From Lentisphaeria bacterium (lineage in GTDB: Bacteria > Verrucomicrobiota > Lentisphaeria > Oligosphaerales > JAFGRS01), in NCBI GenBank assembly GCA_016935045.1, contig JAFGRS010000746.1, forward strand, positions 1-17,587: 17,587 nt of DNA, in the 5' to 3' direction. The stretch's first letter is position 1, and every line of letters begins with the position of its first letter. The notes under the pieces were generated by a model. It was not told the origin of the DNA. It made no database searches and saw nothing but the letters and a program-made list of their open reading frames with translations. This document shows, piece after piece, positions 15,178 to 17,587 of this stretch. The translations under genes were made by a program, and so were the position numbers.

Positions 15178-15308
15178 TCGGATTGGACGGAACCCTGTTC
15201 TGGCGTGGGGGCCATGGCAGGAGGCCGATCACGGGCTACATTGCGCTTTTGCTATTTCCCCAGGGGCAGCCCCGGGTAGTCGAAACCGACCGCAGGAGGC
15301 CAAACGGT

Positions 15309-16001
15309 ATGGAACGCAAGCAGTGGATGGTGTGGGCGAGTGGGTTCTTCTTCGCCTGGATCGTGGCGGCGGCGGACGCCCCGCCCAAGGCGGCGGCCGA
15401 TGGGGCCAAGGCAGACGCGGCGGCCGGGACCCCCGCGGCAACGGCGCAGACCCCCAAGGCAGAGGCGGCCGCTACAACCGCGCCGGCGCCCGGTGTGGCG
15501 TCCGGTGTTCAGCCGGTCCGGCGTGCCCCGACGCCGCTTCCCGCCATCGATCCGGACCGGCGGCAGAAGGCGCAGGAACTGCAGTCCCTGAGACGGGAGT
15601 ATGCCCTCGCCCGCCGCTCCCTGATGGAGAAGGAGAGAGCCCTGAGCGCCGCCGACGAACAGGTGCAACAGAAGCTCGCCGCAATCGAACAGAAGATCAC
15701 CGGCCTGCGCGAGCAGATCGCCAGGCTCGAAGCCGGCAAGGCAGACGTGTACAGCGAGGCAAAACCGGAACTGGCCGCGGATTATACCAAAGTCGCGGAA
15801 TTGCTGGAACGGATCCAGGGACTCCAGGCCGAACTCTATCCTCCCCGCCAACCAACTCCCCTGCCGATGCCTCCCCAACCACCCCGCGCACCCGGGCACG
15901 CGGTTCCCGGAGACCCGCCGCCCAATGCCCCGCAGGCCGGCGCCGCCAAGGGTGTCAACGGGACCCCCGCGGCTCCCGCACCTCAGACGCCCAGGCCCTG
16001 A
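15309..16001 (+). CDS. Small exported Ala/Pro-rich coiled-coil protein
   Basis: I do not recognise a family for this 230-residue protein. Residues 1-22 are a signal peptide (MERKQWMVWASGFFFAWIVAAADA). Residues 23-80 are low-complexity Ala/Lys/Thr/Pro, likely disordered. Residues of about 83-178 are charged heptad-like helices (RRQKAQELQSLRREYALARR, QQKLAAIEQKITGLREQIAR), a good coiled-coil candidate. Residues 178-230 are Pro-rich and end in QTPRP. No cysteine occurs in the mature part. The ATG at 15309 has AGGAGG nine bases upstream; the frame is open back to 15024, but that part reads through dispersed repeats. A periplasmic structural or spacer role is plausible but unsupported. It converges on the metal permease gene with 7 bases between stops. 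Confidence 0.75.
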   Translation: MERKQWMVWASGFFFAWIVAAADAPPKAAADGAKADAAAGTPAATAQTPKAEAAATTAPAPGVASGVQPVRRAPTPLPAIDPDRRQKAQELQSLRREYALARRSLMEKERALSAADEQVQQKLAAIEQKITGLREQIARLEAGKADVYSEAKPELAADYTKVAELLERIQGLQAELYPPRQPTPLPMPPQPPRAPGHAVPGDPPPNAPQAGAAKGVNGTPAAPAPQTPRP

Positions 16002-16008
16002 GTTCGGC

Positions 16009-17262
16009 TCAGGGAGCCGCCTCGAAACCCGCCTGACGCACAGCCTGAATGACTGCCGCGCGGTCGATGCCGTGCCCCTCCACGGTAGCTCGGCCGTGCA
16101 ACCGGTCCACCTGTGTCCGCACCACCCCGGGGAGATCGGAAAGGGCCCTGTGGAGGACGCGTTGGCAGTGGTCGCAGGTCAAGCCGGACACGGGGACCTC
16201 GACGGTGGCCACGGGGCGCGCTGCCGGAGCAGGTTCGGCCTGCGGTCTGCGCGGCGGGCCGGAGAGCCCGCGCCAGGCGAGACGCAGGAAAAGCAGCAGC
16301 AGTACCGCCGCGGCAACGCCGTGGACGATGCCGCCGGAGCTGCCATGATGATGGACCGCGACCTCGGGGGAAAGATCGAGGAGGAACTCGAAGGCCCTGC
16401 CGAACAGCAGACTGCCGATCACGATTGTCGACAGATAAATGACGGTCACGCGCCGCCCCAACGCCCGGTACAGGGCGGCCAACGTCGCCGCGTTGGTTGC
16501 CGGTCCGGCCATCAGAAACACCAGGGCACACCCCGGCGACAGCCCCGCGCGAACCAGGGCCGCCGCCACGGGTACCGAACCGGTGGCGCAGATGTACAAC
16601 GGCGTGCTCAGGGCCAGCATCACAAACATGCCCGACCATCCCGACGCCCAACTCCTGCCGGCGAAAAAATCGGCGGGCAACAGCGAACCCAGAAGCGCCG
16701 ACACCAACAGCCCCCCCAACAGCCACTTCCAGATCCCCCCAAGCAAGTCGTCAAAGGCATAGTGAGCAATCTCGCCAATCTTCCCCCCTGTCCCCGAACC
16801 GCCCTGCCGCGGTGCCTCGTCACTCCGTACTCCCTCCACACCGTCCGGCGCCAAAACCGCGGTCGCCAGACCCCCCAGAATCCCCGTCACGAAGGCGACA
16901 CCCACCCGGAACAGGGCAAACGGAAGCCCGAGCATCGCCGCACTTACGGAAATCGAGTCCACCCCGGTCTGCGGCGTGCTGATCAGGAATCCGACCGTCG
17001 CACCGTTGCCCGCCCCTTCCTTCTTCAGCCCGAGAGCCGTGGGCAGCACGCCGCACGAACACAGAGGCAGGGGAACACCGAACAACACCGCCTTGAACAC
17101 GTTCCACAAACTCTTGCCCCCCAAATGCCTACGAATCATATCCCGGGGCAGAACAACATGCAGAACCCCCGCCAGCAAACAGCCCAGAAGAAGCCACGGC
17201 GCCATCTCCGCCGTAACCCCCCAGAACGATACCCAGAACCGAAGCAGCCAATCCTGCATCAT
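16009..17262 (-). CDS. SO_0444/DUF318-type metal efflux permease with C-terminal HMA domain
   Basis: A 417-residue inner-membrane permease of the ArsP-like/DUF318 superfamily, closest in pattern to the SO_0444 group annotated as Cu/Zn efflux. About eight hydrophobic segments lie within 15-330. Motifs that repeat across the two halves are PLPLCSCGVLPTAL (64-77, Cys68 and Cys70), STPQTGVDSI (95-104), LSTPLYICATGSVPVAAAL (218-236, Cys225) and LMAGPATNAATL (250-261). A cytoplasmic-looking loop covers 138-165, and HHH (304-306) precedes the last membrane segment. Residues 352-415 form an HMA ferredoxin-like domain with TCDHC (Cys363, Cys366), which should pass or sense soft metal ions. Metal identity is inferred from the family. 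The ATG at 17262 has AGGA five bases upstream; a second ATG follows at once. No metal-responsive regulator gene is in the window. Confidence 0.92.
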   Translation of the reverse strand: MMQDWLLRFWVSFWGVTAEMAPWLLLGCLLAGVLHVVLPRDMIRRHLGGKSLWNVFKAVLFGVPLPLCSCGVLPTALGLKKEGAGNGATVGFLISTPQTGVDSISVSAAMLGLPFALFRVGVAFVTGILGGLATAVLAPDGVEGVRSDEAPRQGGSGTGGKIGEIAHYAFDDLLGGIWKWLLGGLLVSALLGSLLPADFFAGRSWASGWSGMFVMLALSTPLYICATGSVPVAAALVRAGLSPGCALVFLMAGPATNAATLAALYRALGRRVTVIYLSTIVIGSLLFGRAFEFLLDLSPEVAVHHHGSSGGIVHGVAAAVLLLLFLRLAWRGLSGPPRRPQAEPAPAARPVATVEVPVSGLTCDHCQRVLHRALSDLPGVVRTQVDRLHGRATVEGHGIDRAAVIQAVRQAGFEAAP

Positions 17263-17366
17263 CTACATCCTGTGCTCGCCAGACGGCCGCAAACCCATCA
17301 GAATACCTCGAGCAACAACCGCATGGCCCGGACAAAACCCACAAAACAACCAGCAAACACCCATGA

Positions 17367-17398
17367 ATCCATAGCGATAGGACAGAAAGACTATGGAT
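17367..17398. promoter_or_regulatory. 8-base inverted repeat upstream of permease, candidate operator
   Basis: ATCCATAG (17367-17374) and CTATGGAT (17391-17398) are perfect inverted arms separated by 16 bases, about 105-136 bases before the permease start. It could be a repressor or MerR-type site or an RNA hairpin. No regulator gene is present to pair it with. Confidence 0.35.
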
Positions 17399-17466
17399 CC
17401 AGTTGCATATCGGATCATCCCCCCCCCCCGGCGCGATAGGAACCCTGCGGCCCCGCAAGCCATACG

Positions 17467-17516
17467 TCCGGAATACGCCCATTCGCCGGGCGGCGGTCGT
17501 CCCCCCCCCGTTTTCC
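17467..17516. repeat. 72-base-period repeat, unit 1
   Basis: A 50-base unit running from TCCGGAATACGCCC to a 9-C run and CGTTTTCC. It matches unit 2 at 46 of 49 aligned positions plus a one-base indel. The unit is bounded by nearly inverted ends (GGAATACG and CGTTTTCC). Confidence 0.8.
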
Positions 17517-17538
17517 GGTCACGGCGGGGGCCGGGTTG

Positions 17539-17587
17539 TCCGGAAAACGCCCCTTCGCCGGGCGGTGGTCGCCCCCCCCCGTTTTCC
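17539..17587. repeat. 72-base-period repeat, unit 2, reaching the window edge
   Basis: Starts TCCGGAAAACGCCC and ends CGTTTTCC at the last base. Its ends GGAAAACG (17542-17549) and CGTTTTCC (17580-17587) are perfect inverted repeats. A 22-base non-matching spacer (17517-17538) separates it from unit 1. The array may continue beyond the window. Confidence 0.8.

Larger units (their letters stand above)
14794..15308. other. 515-base intergenic region with dispersed repeats between divergent genes
   Basis: No gene supported. The left part should contain the thioesterase promoter and the right part that of the coiled-coil gene, though no clear -35/-10 pair could be chosen. From about 15100 to 15180 it contains repeat units sharing CTCCTGCTGAGCC. 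In one frame they read as an APAEP-type peptide in line with the coiled-coil gene, but that extension is not credible coding sequence. Confidence 0.55.
17263..17587. other. 325-base region upstream of the permease: promoter area and repeats
   Basis: No gene recognised. The part at 17280-17415 is visibly richer in A/T than the surroundings and is the likely permease promoter region, though no clear -35/-10 pair could be picked. The rest is poly-C runs (11 C at 17419-17429, 9 C at 17501-17509, 9 C at 17572-17580) and a two-unit repeat reaching the window edge. Confidence 0.6.

Noticed and set aside
15237..15242. TACATT as a -10 box for the coiled-coil gene
   Set aside because: Four of six consensus bases, but no recognisable -35 hexamer at 16-18 bases upstream.
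15024..15308. N-terminal extension of the coiled-coil gene
   Set aside because: It reads through the dispersed repeats (APAEP-type peptides), and the ATG at 15309 has an AGGAGG site and a proper signal peptide.
17467..17587. CRISPR array
   Set aside because: Repeat of ~50 and spacer of 22 bases do not fit CRISPR dimensions, only two units are visible, and no cas gene is present.

Overview
The window is 17.6 kb of GC-rich bacterial DNA carrying ten protein-coding genes, nine complete and one cut off at the left edge. I see no rRNA, tRNA, CRISPR array, transposase or phage gene. The gene families point to a Planctomycetota or related PVC-group environmental bacterium. These are a very large exported PQQ-type beta-propeller with a vestigial methyltransferase-like front end, a SUMF1-domain lipoprotein, a secreted SGNH hydrolase and an unnamed exported family. 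This assignment is inferred from protein style, not from a marker gene.

Left block (1-6883, all + strand): an SGNH/GDSL hydrolase (5' truncated) overlaps by ATGA a short TolB-like PD40 propeller. Next come two tandem paralogues of an exported family I cannot name (1766-3430 and 3556-5880); the second has gained a jelly-roll, CBM-like N-terminal domain. The block ends with a SUMF1-domain lipoprotein. The last four carry export signals, and the hydrolase may act outside the cytoplasm too, so the block looks like an envelope or periplasm module. The tandem paralogues are the most original content of the window.

Middle block (6891-14793, all - strand): transcription runs right to left through a hotdog acyl-CoA thioesterase, a membrane hybrid histidine kinase (sensor, PAS, HisKA, HATPase, receiver), a class 1B dihydroorotate dehydrogenase (pyrD) and the 998-residue PQQ propeller. 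The gaps between these genes are 137, 349 and 550 bases, so this is probably not one tight operon. The 349- and 550-base gaps hold hairpins and a dispersed repeat.

Right block (14794-17587): a 515-base gap with further repeat copies, then a small exported Ala/Pro-rich coiled-coil protein (+). It converges on a metal-efflux permease of the SO_0444/DUF318 type with a C-terminal HMA metal-binding domain (-). The last ~190 bases, upstream of the permease, hold long poly-C runs and two copies of a ~50-base repeat with 72-base period that runs off the window edge.

Two dispersed-repeat copies, 28 of 31 bases alike and in opposite orientation (10067-10097 and 15147-15177), show that the non-coding gaps are occupied by a mobile or REP-like sequence family. 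Many long open frames opposite real genes are artefacts of the high GC content and were left out.
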